DNA from: Sphingomonas koreensis
Lineage (GTDB): Bacteria > Pseudomonadota > Alphaproteobacteria > Sphingomonadales > Sphingomonadaceae
Length of the DNA: 64,000 nucleotides
Direction of reading: 5' to 3'
Assembly (NCBI GenBank): GCA_006438735.1
Contig: RCZF01000001.1
Span: forward strand, 1,302,001 to 1,366,000
In this document: piece after piece, positions 35,508 through 43,709 of the stretch
How the letters are laid out: the number at the start of each line of letters is the position of its first letter
Position numbering within the stretch: the stretch's first letter is position 1
Position numbers and translations under genes: made by a program
The notes under the pieces: model-generated
What the model saw: only the letters and a program-made list of their open reading frames with translations
The model's database searches: none
What the model was told of the DNA's origin: nothing

Positions 35508-36685
35508 CCGACCCCGATCACTATGACGCGATCATCCTCGGCGCGGGCGGCGCGGGGATGATGTGCGCGGCCGTCGCCGGCCAGCGCGGCCGGCGCGTGC
35601 TGCTGGTCGATCATGCCGGTCGGCCGGGCAAGAAAATCCTGATCTCGGGTGGCGGGCGGTGCAATTTCACCAACCTTGGCGTCGCGCCCGATCGCTATCT
35701 GTCGGCCAACCCCCATTTCGCCAAGTCGGCGCTCGGCCGCTACACGCCGGCCGACTTCATCGCCTTGGTCGATCGCTACGGTATCGCCTGGCACGAAAAG
35801 ACTCTCGGGCAATTGTTCTGCGATGGCTCCGCGCGGCAGATCGTCGCGATGCTGGAGGAGGAATGCGCAGGCGGCGCCGTCGATTGGGCGCTCGGCCAGC
35901 CGATCGGCGCGATCGAGCATGCCGACGCCCGTTATCGCGTGACGATCGGCAGCCGCACGGTTATCGCGCCGGCACTCGTCATCGCCACCGGTGGCCCATC
36001 GATCCCGCAAATGGGCGCCACCGATTACGCTTACGCCTTCGCGCGCCGCTTCGGCCTCAAGATCGTCGAGCCGCGTCCCGCGCTGGTGCCGCTGACGCTC
36101 GGCGGCGACGAAATCCTGTTCCGCGAGCTCTCGGGCGTCTCGGCGGAGGTGATCGCCCGCTGCGGCAAAGCGGCGTTTCGCGAGGCCGCACTGTTCACGC
36201 ATCGCGGTCTCTCCGGCCCGGCGATCCTGCAAATCTCGTCTTATTGGCGGCGCGGCGAGCCGCTGGCGATCGACTTCACGCCCGATGCGCCGCCGGACTG
36301 GCTGATCGACGCCAAACGCGCTCGCCCGCGCGCTTCGCTCAAGACGGCGCTGGGCACACATCTCCCAGAACGCCTCGCCGACACGCTCGCCGAGCGGATC
36401 GCGCTTCCCGGCAACCTCGCCGACCTGCCCGATCGCGCGCTCGCCGGCGCCGCCGCGCAGCTGTCGGCGTGGCGCTTCAATCCCAACGGCAGCGAAGGCT
36501 ATGCCAAGGCCGAAGTCACCGCGGGCGGCATCGCCACCGAGGGGCTGTCGTCGAAAACGTTGGCGGCAAAGGACGTGCCCGGCCTCTACGCGATCGGCGA
36601 GGCGGTTGACGTCACCGGCTGGCTCGGCGGTTATAATTTCCAATGGGCTTGGGCGAGCGGCTGGGCGGCCGGGCAGGCGATCTGA
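35438..36685 (+). CDS. HI0933/YhiN-family FAD-dependent oxidoreductase
   Basis: This 415-residue flavoprotein has the dinucleotide-binding ILGAGGAGMMCAAVAGQRG, then GRPGKKILISGGGRCNFTN, which defines the YhiN/HI0933 family (aminoacetone-oxidase-like; physiological function unsettled). The C-terminal AIGEAVDVTGWLGGYNFQWA closes the FAD domain. The only ATG before the Rossmann motif is at 35438, inside the 3' end of parC (70-base overlap). A CTG at 35504 just after the parC stop could be the real start, so the first ~22 residues are uncertain. Confidence 0.87.
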   Translation: MARGARRRRADAADRLPARQPVLTDPDHYDAIILGAGGAGMMCAAVAGQRGRRVLLVDHAGRPGKKILISGGGRCNFTNLGVAPDRYLSANPHFAKSALGRYTPADFIALVDRYGIAWHEKTLGQLFCDGSARQIVAMLEEECAGGAVDWALGQPIGAIEHADARYRVTIGSRTVIAPALVIATGGPSIPQMGATDYAYAFARRFGLKIVEPRPALVPLTLGGDEILFRELSGVSAEVIARCGKAAFREAALFTHRGLSGPAILQISSYWRRGEPLAIDFTPDAPPDWLIDAKRARPRASLKTALGTHLPERLADTLAERIALPGNLADLPDRALAGAAAQLSAWRFNPNGSEGYAKAEVTAGGIATEGLSSKTLAAKDVPGLYAIGEAVDVTGWLGGYNFQWAWASGWAAGQAI

Positions 36686-36742
36686 CGCCGATCCAATCTT
36701 CCACCGATCATTGGTGTCCGAGGCCAAAGGTTAGGGATATTT

Positions 36743-36760
36743 ACAACTGTAGTCAGTTGT
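36743..36760. promoter_or_regulatory. Perfect inverted repeat upstream of the small secreted-protein gene
   Basis: ACAACTG-TAGT-CAGTTGT is a perfect 7-bp inverted repeat with a 4-bp spacer, 105 bases before the ATG at 36866, in an unusually AT-rich gap. It could be a dimeric regulator site for that gene. There is no T-tract, so a terminator for the flavoprotein gene is less likely. Confidence 0.45.
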
Positions 36761-36865
36761 CGAACGGTGGAACTACGCCGTTTTGGTGTTTGGCATCATT
36801 TAATGCACTGCTCCACAAGCAGGGCGCATTGCCCCGCCATGTTGAGTTGTCAGGAGGATTTTAAG

Positions 36866-37129
36866 ATGTCCATTACCACCCGTATCGCCAGCAGCGCGCT
36901 AGCCGCCGTCATCGTGGGCACGCTCGTCTCGGCAGCCGCGCCAGCGATCGCCGCCGATGGCAAAATAACCGTTACCATGCCGGCCAGCGCGTTGCAGGAT
37001 CCCGCGGCCAAGATCTGCCTGCCGAGCGCACTCATCGGCAAGTCGAAGGACCCAACGCCTCCGAAAACCGTGTGCCAAACCCGGGACGTTTGGGCAACGC
37101 AAGGCGTCAACGTCGTAGCGAAGAAGTGA
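36866..37129 (+). CDS. Small secreted protein with two cysteines
   Basis: The 87-residue protein has a signal peptide (ITTRIASSALAAVIVGTLVS, cleaved after AIA at about residue 29). The mature part is ~58 residues with two cysteines (KICLPSAL and TVCQTRDVW), probably a disulfide. A perfect AGGAGG ribosome-binding site (36852-36857) precedes the ATG. The gene is monocistronic, with a palindromic operator candidate upstream and a strong hairpin after its stop. I do not recognise the family. Confidence 0.8.
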   Translation: MSITTRIASSALAAVIVGTLVSAAAPAIAADGKITVTMPASALQDPAAKICLPSALIGKSKDPTPPKTVCQTRDVWATQGVNVVAKK

Positions 37130-37137
37130 TCGCCATC

Positions 37138-37165
37138 GGACCCCGCCGCCCATCCGGCGGGGTCC
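37138..37165. terminator. Strong hairpin between convergent genes
   Basis: GGACCCCGCCG (37138-37148) and CGGCGGGGTCC (37155-37165) form a perfect 11-bp stem with a CCCATC loop, starting eight bases after the secreted-protein stop and ten before the catalase-like stop. The stem is symmetric and can act for both convergent transcripts; the T-tract is poor (GTCTATG). Confidence 0.72.
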
Positions 37166-37174
37166 GTCTATGCC

Positions 37175-38263
37175 CTAGTCCGCCGGAGCCGTCGCCCGCG
37201 GCTCATGGATCGGGCAGCCGTTTGCATTGCCGCGGAAATCGGCGGACATCTGATAGGCCGGCTGGCGGACACGGTTGATCGAACCGAGCGGCTGATGCGC
37301 GGCGAGGCCGTGCCACGGGCTGAATGCGAGCGCATCCTCGCGCTTGACCGAGTCGGCGCCCTGCCAGGCCTTCTGCGCCCCGGCCTCGATCCGCGCGACG
37401 GTGACGAACGGGCTGTCGGCTTCGTCCCACAATGTCGCGGCATTTTCGATCGGCATCTTGGCCAGATCGCGGTTGAGCTGGATGCGCACTTCCCAAGCGC
37501 CGCCTTGCGCCAAATCCCTCGTCACATCCTCGCGCAGCGCATCGGGCCGGCCCGCCGCGGCAATCTTCTCCCCGGCCAATCTGGTGAGATTGGCGGATAC
37601 CGGCGCAACCTGGAATTTCGCGATGAAGTCGCCGTATCGATACGGCGTCTGACTGAAATAGGTTTCGCCGAGCGGATGGACATTGGGCGCGCCGCCGAGC
37701 GACTTGATCGCCGCGCTTTCGCCGCCGAGCGCTTCGAGCGTCGCCTCGGTCGCGCGGAGCGCCGCCGAGAGGATTTTCTTCGCCCATTCGGCGCGATCGG
37801 TTGTCTTGGCGAGCAGCTTCAAATTGCCGAGGAAATGCTTGGCATCGGGCGCAGCGAACGCCGGGCCGTTGGCCATCACGAAATCCTGCGTCGTATCGCC
37901 CTCGCCGCCCGGCAGCCGCGCACCCTCGACGTCGATCACCTTGAGCGCGAGCCCGCGCGGTGCCGAGATGCTGTCGTCGAGGATGTCGCCCGGCGTCGTC
38001 GAAATGCGCAGGATCGCCGGATAGCGGCCGGGCTTTGCGAACAGCCCTTGAGCATAGTCGGCCGGCAGGTCGTCGGCGACGATCAGCGTCGCGTCGATCA
38101 GCGCATGGCCCTTGGCGTGGACGCTGCGCACGGCGTGGCCGTAATCGGTAGAGGTGGTTTGGAGGATGTCGTGAAGCGTCTCGCGCAGCGCAACACTGGT
38201 TTCTGCCTCGTCGGGCTCGGCCTGTTCGACATCGGGCGAATAGCGGACGGGGGGCGCAACCAT
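37175..38263 (-). CDS. Catalase-like heme protein
   Basis: The 362-residue protein belongs to the short catalase-related family. RSVHAKGHALIDATLIVAD contains the distal-histidine motif VHAKG of catalases, GRYPAILRISTTPGDILDDS and APRGLALKVIDVEG match the heme-pocket strands, and DFVMANGPAFAAPDAKHFL is also typical. It lacks the long arms of true catalases, so peroxidase or another heme chemistry is possible. The ATG at 38263 has AGGAG upstream; the long frame beyond is shadow sequence over the purC promoter. Confidence 0.85.
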   Translation of the reverse strand: MVAPPVRYSPDVEQAEPDEAETSVALRETLHDILQTTSTDYGHAVRSVHAKGHALIDATLIVADDLPADYAQGLFAKPGRYPAILRISTTPGDILDDSISAPRGLALKVIDVEGARLPGGEGDTTQDFVMANGPAFAAPDAKHFLGNLKLLAKTTDRAEWAKKILSAALRATEATLEALGGESAAIKSLGGAPNVHPLGETYFSQTPYRYGDFIAKFQVAPVSANLTRLAGEKIAAAGRPDALREDVTRDLAQGGAWEVRIQLNRDLAKMPIENAATLWDEADSPFVTVARIEAGAQKAWQGADSVKREDALAFSPWHGLAAHQPLGSINRVRQPAYQMSADFRGNANGCPIHEPRATAPAD

Positions 38264-38437
38264 CGGAAGTCTCCTGCTGTGACTACCCCAACCCGCTGAC
38301 CGGCCGCTGCGTTCCGCGAGCACGGCGCGCGCATTGCACGCCCCGCCCCCATCCTCTATAGCCTGTGCCCATTCTCGCCCCGGCCCGCGCGATCCGCTTC
38401 GCGCGCCGCCGGGGCCGCTCATTTCCAGGGGTATGCG

Positions 38438-39220
38438 ATGCCACGCCGCCGCCAGATCTACGAAGGCAAGGCCAAGATTCTCTATGAGGGGCCGGAGCCC
38501 GGCACGCTGATCCAATATTTCAAGGATGACGCGACCGCGTTCAACGCCCAGAAGAAGGGCACGATCAGCGGCAAGGGCGTGCTCAACAATCGGATTTCCG
38601 AGCATGTCTTCACGCTGCTCGCCGGGATCGGGGTGCCGACGCACTTCATCCGCCGTCTCAACATGCGCGAGCAACTCATTCGCCAGGTTGAGATCGTGCC
38701 GATCGAAGTGGTCGTGCGCAACGTCGCCGCCGGATCGCTATCGACTCGGCTGGGGATCGAGGAGGGCACGCAGCTGCCGCGCACGATCATCGAATATTAT
38801 TACAAGGACGATGCGCTCGGCGATCCGATGATCACCGACGAGCACATCGCCGCATTCGGCTGGGCCAGCCAGGAGGAGATGCACGACATCGCCGATCTTG
38901 CGGTGCGCGTGAACGATTTCCTTTCCGGCTTGTTCGCCGCGGTCAACATCCGGCTGGTCGACTTCAAGCTCGAATTCGGCCGCATCTGGGACAATGATTA
39001 CGCCCGCATCATCCTCGCCGACGAAATCAGTCCCGACGGCTGCCGGCTGTGGGACATGGCGTCGGGCGAAAAGCTCGACAAGGACCGGTTCCGCCGCGAT
39101 CTCGGCGGCGAGGTCGAGGCTTATCAGGAAGTCGCACGGCGGCTGGGGCTGATGCCCGAGGGCACCGATGCAGGCGCGGTGCTCGATCTCGAAAAGCACC
39201 GCAAGCGGCGCGAGAAATAA
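38438..39220 (+). CDS. purC: SAICAR synthetase
   Basis: Phosphoribosylaminoimidazole-succinocarboxamide synthase joins CAIR and aspartate using ATP in purine synthesis. The 260 residues include [13 protein letters not shown] (ATP loop), [20 protein letters not shown] and [10 protein letters not shown], with [15 protein letters not shown] as the second signature. The ATG at 38438 has AGGGG upstream. purS and purQ follow on the same strand after a ~315-base gap that holds a small minus-strand ORF. Confidence 0.97.
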   Translation: MPRRRQIYEGKAKILYEGPEPGTLIQYFKDDATAFNAQKKGTISGKGVLNNRISEHVFTLLAGIGVPTHFIRRLNMREQLIRQVEIVPIEVVVRNVAAGSLSTRLGIEEGTQLPRTIIEYYYKDDALGDPMITDEHIAAFGWASQEEMHDIADLAVRVNDFLSGLFAAVNIRLVDFKLEFGRIWDNDYARIILADEISPDGCRLWDMASGEKLDKDRFRRDLGGEVEAYQEVARRLGLMPEGTDAGAVLDLEKHRKRREK

Positions 39221-39241
39221 CGTTTCGGCAATCTCTTGCGG

Positions 39242-39391
39242 TTAGTCCTTCACACGAAATCCGCAGATGATGCCGAACAGAAAGGCGCTGAACAGCGCGA
39301 GCTGGATATGACCGTTGGGATCGTCCCAACCGAAATATTGCCGCCCGAACGCGAACAGCGCCACGAACATAACTATCGCCAAGCCAGCCAT
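39242..39391 (-). CDS. Small membrane protein between purC and purS (antisense orientation)
   Basis: The 49-residue ORF has two hydrophobic spans (MAGLAIVMFVALFAFGRQYF and LALFSAFLFGIICGFRVKD) joined by GWDDPNGHIQ. The start at ATG 39391 (GTG three codons upstream also possible) has GGGG nearby. It runs opposite to purC and purS and ends 21 bases from the purC stop. The hydrophobic, codon-consistent C-terminus looks real; the function is unknown. Confidence 0.5.
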   Translation of the reverse strand: MAGLAIVMFVALFAFGRQYFGWDDPNGHIQLALFSAFLFGIICGFRVKD

Positions 39392-39535
39392 CGCAGGCAC
39401 CCCGATTGCCGCGGCGCCCCAAGCGCACGCGCTGCAGACTATCGCACGGCGCGGTAAATGAATCGTATCCTTGCCGGGCTGGCGCGATCGCGGTAGCGAG
39501 CGCCTCGCCACGCCGCAGCACGGGAAAGAATCGCC

Positions 39536-39766
39536 ATGAAGCTGAGCATCATCGTCACGCTGAAGCCCGGCGTGCTCGATCCGCAGGGCAAGGCGATCCA
39601 CAAGGCGCTGAACGGCTTGGGATTCGCCGGCGTCGATGATGTCCGTGCCGGCAAGCTGATCGAGCTCGACGTCGCCGACGATACGCCCGATGCGGTGATC
39701 GACGATATGTGCCGCAAGCTGCTCGCCAATACGGTGATCGAGAATTACCGGATCGAGCGGCAGTGA
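39536..39766 (+). CDS. purS: Phosphoribosylformylglycinamidine synthase, PurS subunit
   Basis: PurS bridges PurL and PurQ in the three-part FGAM synthase found in alphaproteobacteria and Gram-positives. The 76 residues include [20 protein letters not shown] and the [20 protein letters not shown] dimer strand. GGGAAAG upstream of ATG 39536 can serve as ribosome-binding site. Its stop overlaps the purQ GTG start (GTGA). Confidence 0.96.
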   Translation: MKLSIIVTLKPGVLDPQGKAIHKALNGLGFAGVDDVRAGKLIELDVADDTPDAVIDDMCRKLLANTVIENYRIERQ

Positions 39767-40431
39767 ACAGCGCGGTCATCGTTTTCCCCGGCTCCAATTG
39801 CGACCGCGACATTGCGGTGGCGCTGGCGCAGGTGACCGGCACGGCGCCGGCGATGGTGTGGCACGGCGAGACTGCGCTGCCCGACGGCACCGATATGATC
39901 GCCCTGCCCGGCGGCTTTTCCTATGGCGATTACCTGCGCTGCGGCGCGATCTCGGCGCGCTCGCCGATCATCGCCGCGGTGATCGCGGCGGCCGAGCGCG
40001 GCGTGCCGGTGCTCGGCATCTGTAACGGCTTTCAGGTGCTGACCGAAACGGGGCTGCTGCCCGGCGCGCTGATGCGTAACGAGGCGCTCGATTTCGTCTG
40101 CCGCGACGTGCCGTTGACCGTCGGCGAGACGCGCTCGGCCTTCACCACCCGCTACCGCGCCGGCGAAAACGTCAGCTTCCCCGTCGCGCACCACGACGGC
40201 AATTATTTCGCCGACGCCGAAACGCTCGATCGCCTCGAGGGCGAGGGCCGCATCGCCTTCCGCTACGCCGAGAACATCAACGGATCGGCGCGCGGCATCG
40301 CCGGCGTGCTGAGCGAGCGCGGCAATGTGCTCGGCCTGATGCCGCATCCCGAGCGTCGGATCGAAGCCGCGCATGGCGGCGACGATGGCCGGCGGCTATT
40401 CGAAGGCCTGTTGGACGCCGTCGCCGCCTAG
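39763..40431 (+). CDS. purQ: Phosphoribosylformylglycinamidine synthase, PurQ subunit
   Basis: This glutaminase subunit supplies ammonia to PurL. The 222 residues form a class I amidotransferase fold with [11 protein letters not shown] at the start, the nucleophile cysteine in [11 protein letters not shown], and the catalytic histidine and glutamate in MPHPERR. It starts at GTG 39763, overlapping the purS stop. Its TAG stop shares the palindrome CTAG with the TAG stop of the convergent transporter gene. purL is not in the window. Confidence 0.96.
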   Translation: MNSAVIVFPGSNCDRDIAVALAQVTGTAPAMVWHGETALPDGTDMIALPGGFSYGDYLRCGAISARSPIIAAVIAAAERGVPVLGICNGFQVLTETGLLPGALMRNEALDFVCRDVPLTVGETRSAFTTRYRAGENVSFPVAHHDGNYFADAETLDRLEGEGRIAFRYAENINGSARGIAGVLSERGNVLGLMPHPERRIEAAHGGDDGRRLFEGLLDAVAA

Positions 40432-41177
40432 ACCTTCGCCGAGAAGGGCGAGAAATTGGTGCCGCGATCGTACACATCGACGCCTTCGGCACGCTTGAGG
40501 AAACCGACCACGGCGTAGGTGACCGGCGTCAAAACCACTTCCCAGCTGACCTTCAGCACGAACTGGCTGGCCATCACCATCAGCATCGCGCGCGCCGGCC
40601 AATCGGGCAGGCCGAGAAACGCGAGCGGATAGAAAATCAGGCTGTCCGCGCCTTCGCCGACGATCGTGCTGCCGATCGTGCGCGTCCACAGCCAGCGCCC
40701 TTCGGTCCAGATCTTCATCTTGGCGAGCACCACCGAATTGAGCAGGTCGCCCGCCCAGAAGGCGACGAGCGAGGCGAGGATGATCCGCCAGCCGCCGCCG
40801 AACACGCGTTCATAGGCCGCTTGTCCGGTCCATCCTTCGGCGACGGGCAGTTTGACGACGGTCCATTCCATCAGCCCCATGAAGCCCAGCGCGATGAAGC
40901 CCGCCCAGATCACGCGGCGCGCGCGGGCGTAGCCGTAAACCTCGGTCAAAACGTCGTCGATCACATAGGAGATCGGAAAAAACAGGATCCCTGCACCGAA
41001 CGGCCACGGGCCGATGCCGGGCAGATCGATCACCGATCGCTTCTCCGCGCCGATCACGTTCGACAACAGCAGCACGACGACGAACGCCACCATGACGAAA
41101 TCATAATAGCGGAAATGCCCGCCGGAGACGGCGCTGGCGTCGACTTGGCGTGGCGCGGCGTGCGGCTGATCCCCCAT
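40428..41177 (-). CDS. yhhQ: Queuosine precursor transporter (YhhQ/VUT family)
   Basis: This 249-residue inner-membrane protein has about six to seven spans and imports 7-cyano-7-deazaguanine or a related queuine precursor in characterised homologues. [20 protein letters not shown] and the [20 protein letters not shown] stretch are the family's substrate-site motifs. The ATG is at 41177; the longer frame upstream runs through the tRNA gene and is not used. Confidence 0.9.
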   Translation of the reverse strand: MGDQPHAAPRQVDASAVSGGHFRYYDFVMVAFVVVLLLSNVIGAEKRSVIDLPGIGPWPFGAGILFFPISYVIDDVLTEVYGYARARRVIWAGFIALGFMGLMEWTVVKLPVAEGWTGQAAYERVFGGGWRIILASLVAFWAGDLLNSVVLAKMKIWTEGRWLWTRTIGSTIVGEGADSLIFYPLAFLGLPDWPARAMLMVMASQFVLKVSWEVVLTPVTYAVVGFLKRAEGVDVYDRGTNFSPFSAKV

Positions 41178-41236
41178 GCGGCGTTTATGATGCCGGTTTC
41201 GCGCTCGCGCAATCCGCGCTAGGGGCGAAATCTCGC

Positions 41237-41313
41237 GCGCCCGTAGCTCAGCTGGATAGAGCACGAGACTTCTAATCTTGAGGCCGCTGGTTCGAATCCA
41301 GCCGGGCGCGCCA
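41237..41313 (+). tRNA. tRNA-Arg (anticodon TCT)
   Basis: The 77-nt gene folds as a complete cloverleaf. The acceptor stem is GCGCCCG/CGGGCGC (41237-41243 with 41303-41309), the D-loop is AGCTCAGCTGGATAGAGC, and the anticodon stem is CGAGA/TCTTG with loop CTTCTAA (anticodon TCT, reading AGA/AGG). The T-arm is CTGG-TTCGAAT-CCAG, followed by discriminator G and encoded CCA. Confidence 0.97.
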
Positions 41314-41378
41314 CCAGAAAAATCCAAAGAAAAGCGCCGGGCGCTCCTAATCGCTTGCTCTTTGTGAACGAGCAGACT

Positions 41379-41404
41379 AACACTGAACTATATGGTTCAG
41401 TGTT
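41379..41404. promoter_or_regulatory. ArsR autoregulatory operator overlapping the start codon
   Basis: AACACTGAAC-TATATG-GTTCAGTGTT is a perfect inverted repeat with 10-bp arms. The ATG of the ArsR gene (41392-41394) lies in its 6-bp spacer, and there is no ribosome-binding site upstream. The symmetry, placement and ArsR neighbour make this a very likely autorepression site. The transcript is probably leaderless or nearly so. Confidence 0.75.
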
Positions 41405-41748
41405 TAAGCCCGGCTCTCGACATTTCTTTTGCGGCGCTGTCCGATGCGACCCGCCGCGGGATCATCGATCGGCTTGGGCGTGGCGACGCGTCGATCACCC
41501 TGCTCGCAGATACGTTCAGGATGACGCTGACCGGGATGAAGAAACACGTCCACGTGCTCGAGCGGGCGGGACTGGTCGTGACGCACAAGGTCGGGCGCGT
41601 GCGAACCTGCACGCTTGGAACGCGCGGCCTCAAGGCGGAAGCCGAGTGGATCGAGGCGCACCGCAAGCTCTTCGAGGCGCGCTTCGAGGCGTTGGACGAG
41701 ATCATCAACGACATGAAAGAGGAGAGAAGCGATGAGCAGCCAAGCTAA
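41392..41748 (+). CDS. ArsR-family transcriptional regulator
   Basis: The 118-residue winged-helix repressor starts FAALSDATRRGIIDRLGRG, with recognition-helix region FRMTLTGMKKHVHVLERAGL and wing HKVGRVRTCTLG. It lacks the CxC metal site of ArsR/SmtB sensors, so it belongs to the non-metal subgroup that commonly pairs with AHSA1 proteins. It is translationally coupled to the downstream AHSA1 gene by a 17-base overlap. The ATG lies inside a palindromic operator. Confidence 0.92.
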   Translation: MVQCLSPALDISFAALSDATRRGIIDRLGRGDASITLLADTFRMTLTGMKKHVHVLERAGLVVTHKVGRVRTCTLGTRGLKAEAEWIEAHRKLFEARFEALDEIINDMKEERSDEQPS

Positions 41749-42235
41749 CGATACAGGTGATGCGCCAAACCGCACGTCGGTCGAGCGCAAAGGAGACCGC
41801 GAACTTGTCGTGACGCGGACCTTCGATGCGCCGCCGAACACCGTTTACAAGGCGTGGAGCCAGCCCGAGCTGTTCCGGCGCTGGTGGATGCCGAAATCGG
41901 CGACCGGCGTTTCGCTCGTCTCGTGCGAGATGGACGTCCGTACCGGTGGCAAATATCGGCTGGAATTCGCCGCCGGCGGCTCGGACACCATGGCCTTTTA
42001 CGGCAAGTATCTTGACGTGGTGCCGGACGAACGCATCGTTTGGACCAACGACGAAGGCGAAGAGGGCGCCGTCACGACCGTGACCTTCGAGGACCAGGGC
42101 GGCAAGACGCTGGTGACGTTCCACGAAGTCTATCCGTCCGAAGCGGCGCTTGAAGAAGCGCTACAGGGTTCGGCGGCCGGATTGCCGGAGCAGCTGGATC
42201 AACTCGACGACTTGCTCTCCAGCATCAGCGCGTAG
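41732..42235 (+). CDS. SRPBCC/AHSA1-family protein
   Basis: The 167-residue START-like protein is an Aha1-C-terminal homologue. VVTRTFDAPPNTVYKAWSQP then ELFRRWWMP is the family opening, and GGKYRLEFAAGG and VTFEDQGGKTLVTFHE give the curved sheet that binds a hydrophobic ligand. The physiological ligand of these ArsR-paired proteins is unknown. GAGGAGAGAAGCG before ATG 41732 is a strong ribosome-binding site. A clear terminator follows. Confidence 0.93.
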   Translation: MSSQANDTGDAPNRTSVERKGDRELVVTRTFDAPPNTVYKAWSQPELFRRWWMPKSATGVSLVSCEMDVRTGGKYRLEFAAGGSDTMAFYGKYLDVVPDERIVWTNDEGEEGAVTTVTFEDQGGKTLVTFHEVYPSEAALEEALQGSAAGLPEQLDQLDDLLSSISA

Positions 42236-42259
42236 CGTCGGTCGGAAACGCGCTCAGGT

Positions 42260-42296
42260 AAAGGCCGCTGCGAGTACGTCACTCCAGCGGCCTTTT
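42260..42296 (+). terminator. Rho-independent terminator after the ArsR-AHSA1 operon
   Basis: AAGGCCGCTG (42261-42270) pairs with CAGCGGCCTT (42285-42294) across a 14-base loop, followed by TTTTCCTCC. The complementary strand has AAAAGG before and CCTTTACC after, so it may also act on the convergent PepSY transcript. Confidence 0.85.
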
Positions 42297-42341
42297 CCTC
42301 CTGGTGTTTTCGGGAGAAGCACGCGTCCAAATCGTATTCCG

Positions 42342-43709
42342 TCACGGAACACCGGCAGGACGCAGCGCCAGCCAGCTTCGCACCGGGCCGATCCGTCTCA
42401 GCACGAGCCGCTCGACCGCCAGCATCGCGATCAGCGTGATGCCGAACATCGGAAGATAGAGGCCAAGCGCGACGATCGCCGCGATCAGCGCGCCGCCGAA
42501 GCGCGGTCTGGTGAGCGGGATCGGCGCGCCGAGCAATCCAACCGGCCGCCGGCGCCACCACAGCACCGCGCCAGACACCGACAGTGCGACCAGCAACAAG
42601 GCGGTCAGCGTGCCGAGCAACTGGTTGGCGAGGCCGAAGAACGCGCCTTCGTGGAGCGCGATGCCGTAACCGACCAGCCGGTCGATCCAGTGGCGCTGCG
42701 CGAAATCGACGCGGCTGACGACGCGGCCGGTCGCCCCATCGATCTTGAGATCGGCGCGCAGCGGCCGATCGCCGGCGTCCGACGTGATCGACCACGGCGC
42801 GCCGGACTTGGCTGGCGGCGTGATCAACACCGGCGGCGCGACGGCGAGCGGCCGGACCGTCGCGATCACCCGCGCCAGCTGGCCCGGCCGCGGGGGCCTC
42901 GCGGCTGCCGGGCCGCTCATCGTCATCCCGGCCATCTGGTGGACTTCATGATCGCCGAGCATCGCGTCGGTCTTCGGCGTCTTGCCGCCGATCGTCCAGT
43001 CGATCGGGCCGCCGGTGGCGCCGGTAACATAGCGTATTTCGGTGAGGTAGCCGCCCCATGCCTTGGCCCAGGGCAAGCCGGTGAGGATCAGGCCTAGCGC
43101 CGCGCCGGTCACCCAGATGCCGGCGACGGCGTGGACGTCGCGCCAGAACAGCCTTTTGCCGCCGCGCAGGCGGGGATAAAGCACGCCGGCCAGCCCTCGC
43201 CTCCCGCGCGGCCACCACAAATAGAGCCCGGTGAGCAGCATCACGATCGCCCAACACGCGGCGATCTCGACCAGATAGCTGCCGACCGCACCGGCCAGCA
43301 GTTCGCCGTGGAGATGGAAGATCAGCCGCATCGGCCGCTTCTCCTCGGTGACCACGCGCAGCAGCTTGAGCGATGCGGGGTCGAGGTAGACGCGCTTGTC
43401 CACGCCCTGCCCCGTCACCAAAATGTTGACCGCGCTGTCCGGCGCCGCCGGCAGCACGTATTTGTGCAGCCGCGATCCCGGCACGGCGGCGAGCGCGGCG
43501 GCGACCTGCGCGTCGGCCGTGGCGGCCGGCCCGGTGACCGCGAGATGCTGATACGGCCGATCGAGCCACGCCTCGATCTGTGGCTTCCACAGATAGATCG
43601 ATCCGGTGAGCGCCAGCCAGATGACGAACGGGATGCAGAACAGCCCGGCATAGAAATGCCAGCGCCACACCGCATTGTACCAGCGCGTGCCGGGCGCATG
43701 GACGCTCAT
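42342..43709 (-). CDS. PepSY-associated transmembrane protein (siderophore/metal-reductase-like)
   Basis: The 455-residue inner-membrane protein of the PepSY_TM family has about five spans (RWHFYAGLFCIPFVIWLALT near the N-terminus; later SYLVEIAACWAIVMLLTGLY). It carries conserved histidines (RWHFYAG, FHLHGE, RDVHAVAG, ALHEGAFFG) that in related proteins bind heme and support ferric or metal reduction. The ATG at 43709 overlaps the TonB-receptor stop (ATGA). A role reducing or releasing the metal imported by that receptor is likely (inference). Confidence 0.88.
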   Translation of the reverse strand: MSVHAPGTRWYNAVWRWHFYAGLFCIPFVIWLALTGSIYLWKPQIEAWLDRPYQHLAVTGPAATADAQVAAALAAVPGSRLHKYVLPAAPDSAVNILVTGQGVDKRVYLDPASLKLLRVVTEEKRPMRLIFHLHGELLAGAVGSYLVEIAACWAIVMLLTGLYLWWPRGRRGLAGVLYPRLRGGKRLFWRDVHAVAGIWVTGAALGLILTGLPWAKAWGGYLTEIRYVTGATGGPIDWTIGGKTPKTDAMLGDHEVHQMAGMTMSGPAAARPPRPGQLARVIATVRPLAVAPPVLITPPAKSGAPWSITSDAGDRPLRADLKIDGATGRVVSRVDFAQRHWIDRLVGYGIALHEGAFFGLANQLLGTLTALLLVALSVSGAVLWWRRRPVGLLGAPIPLTRPRFGGALIAAIVALGLYLPMFGITLIAMLAVERLVLRRIGPVRSWLALRPAGVP

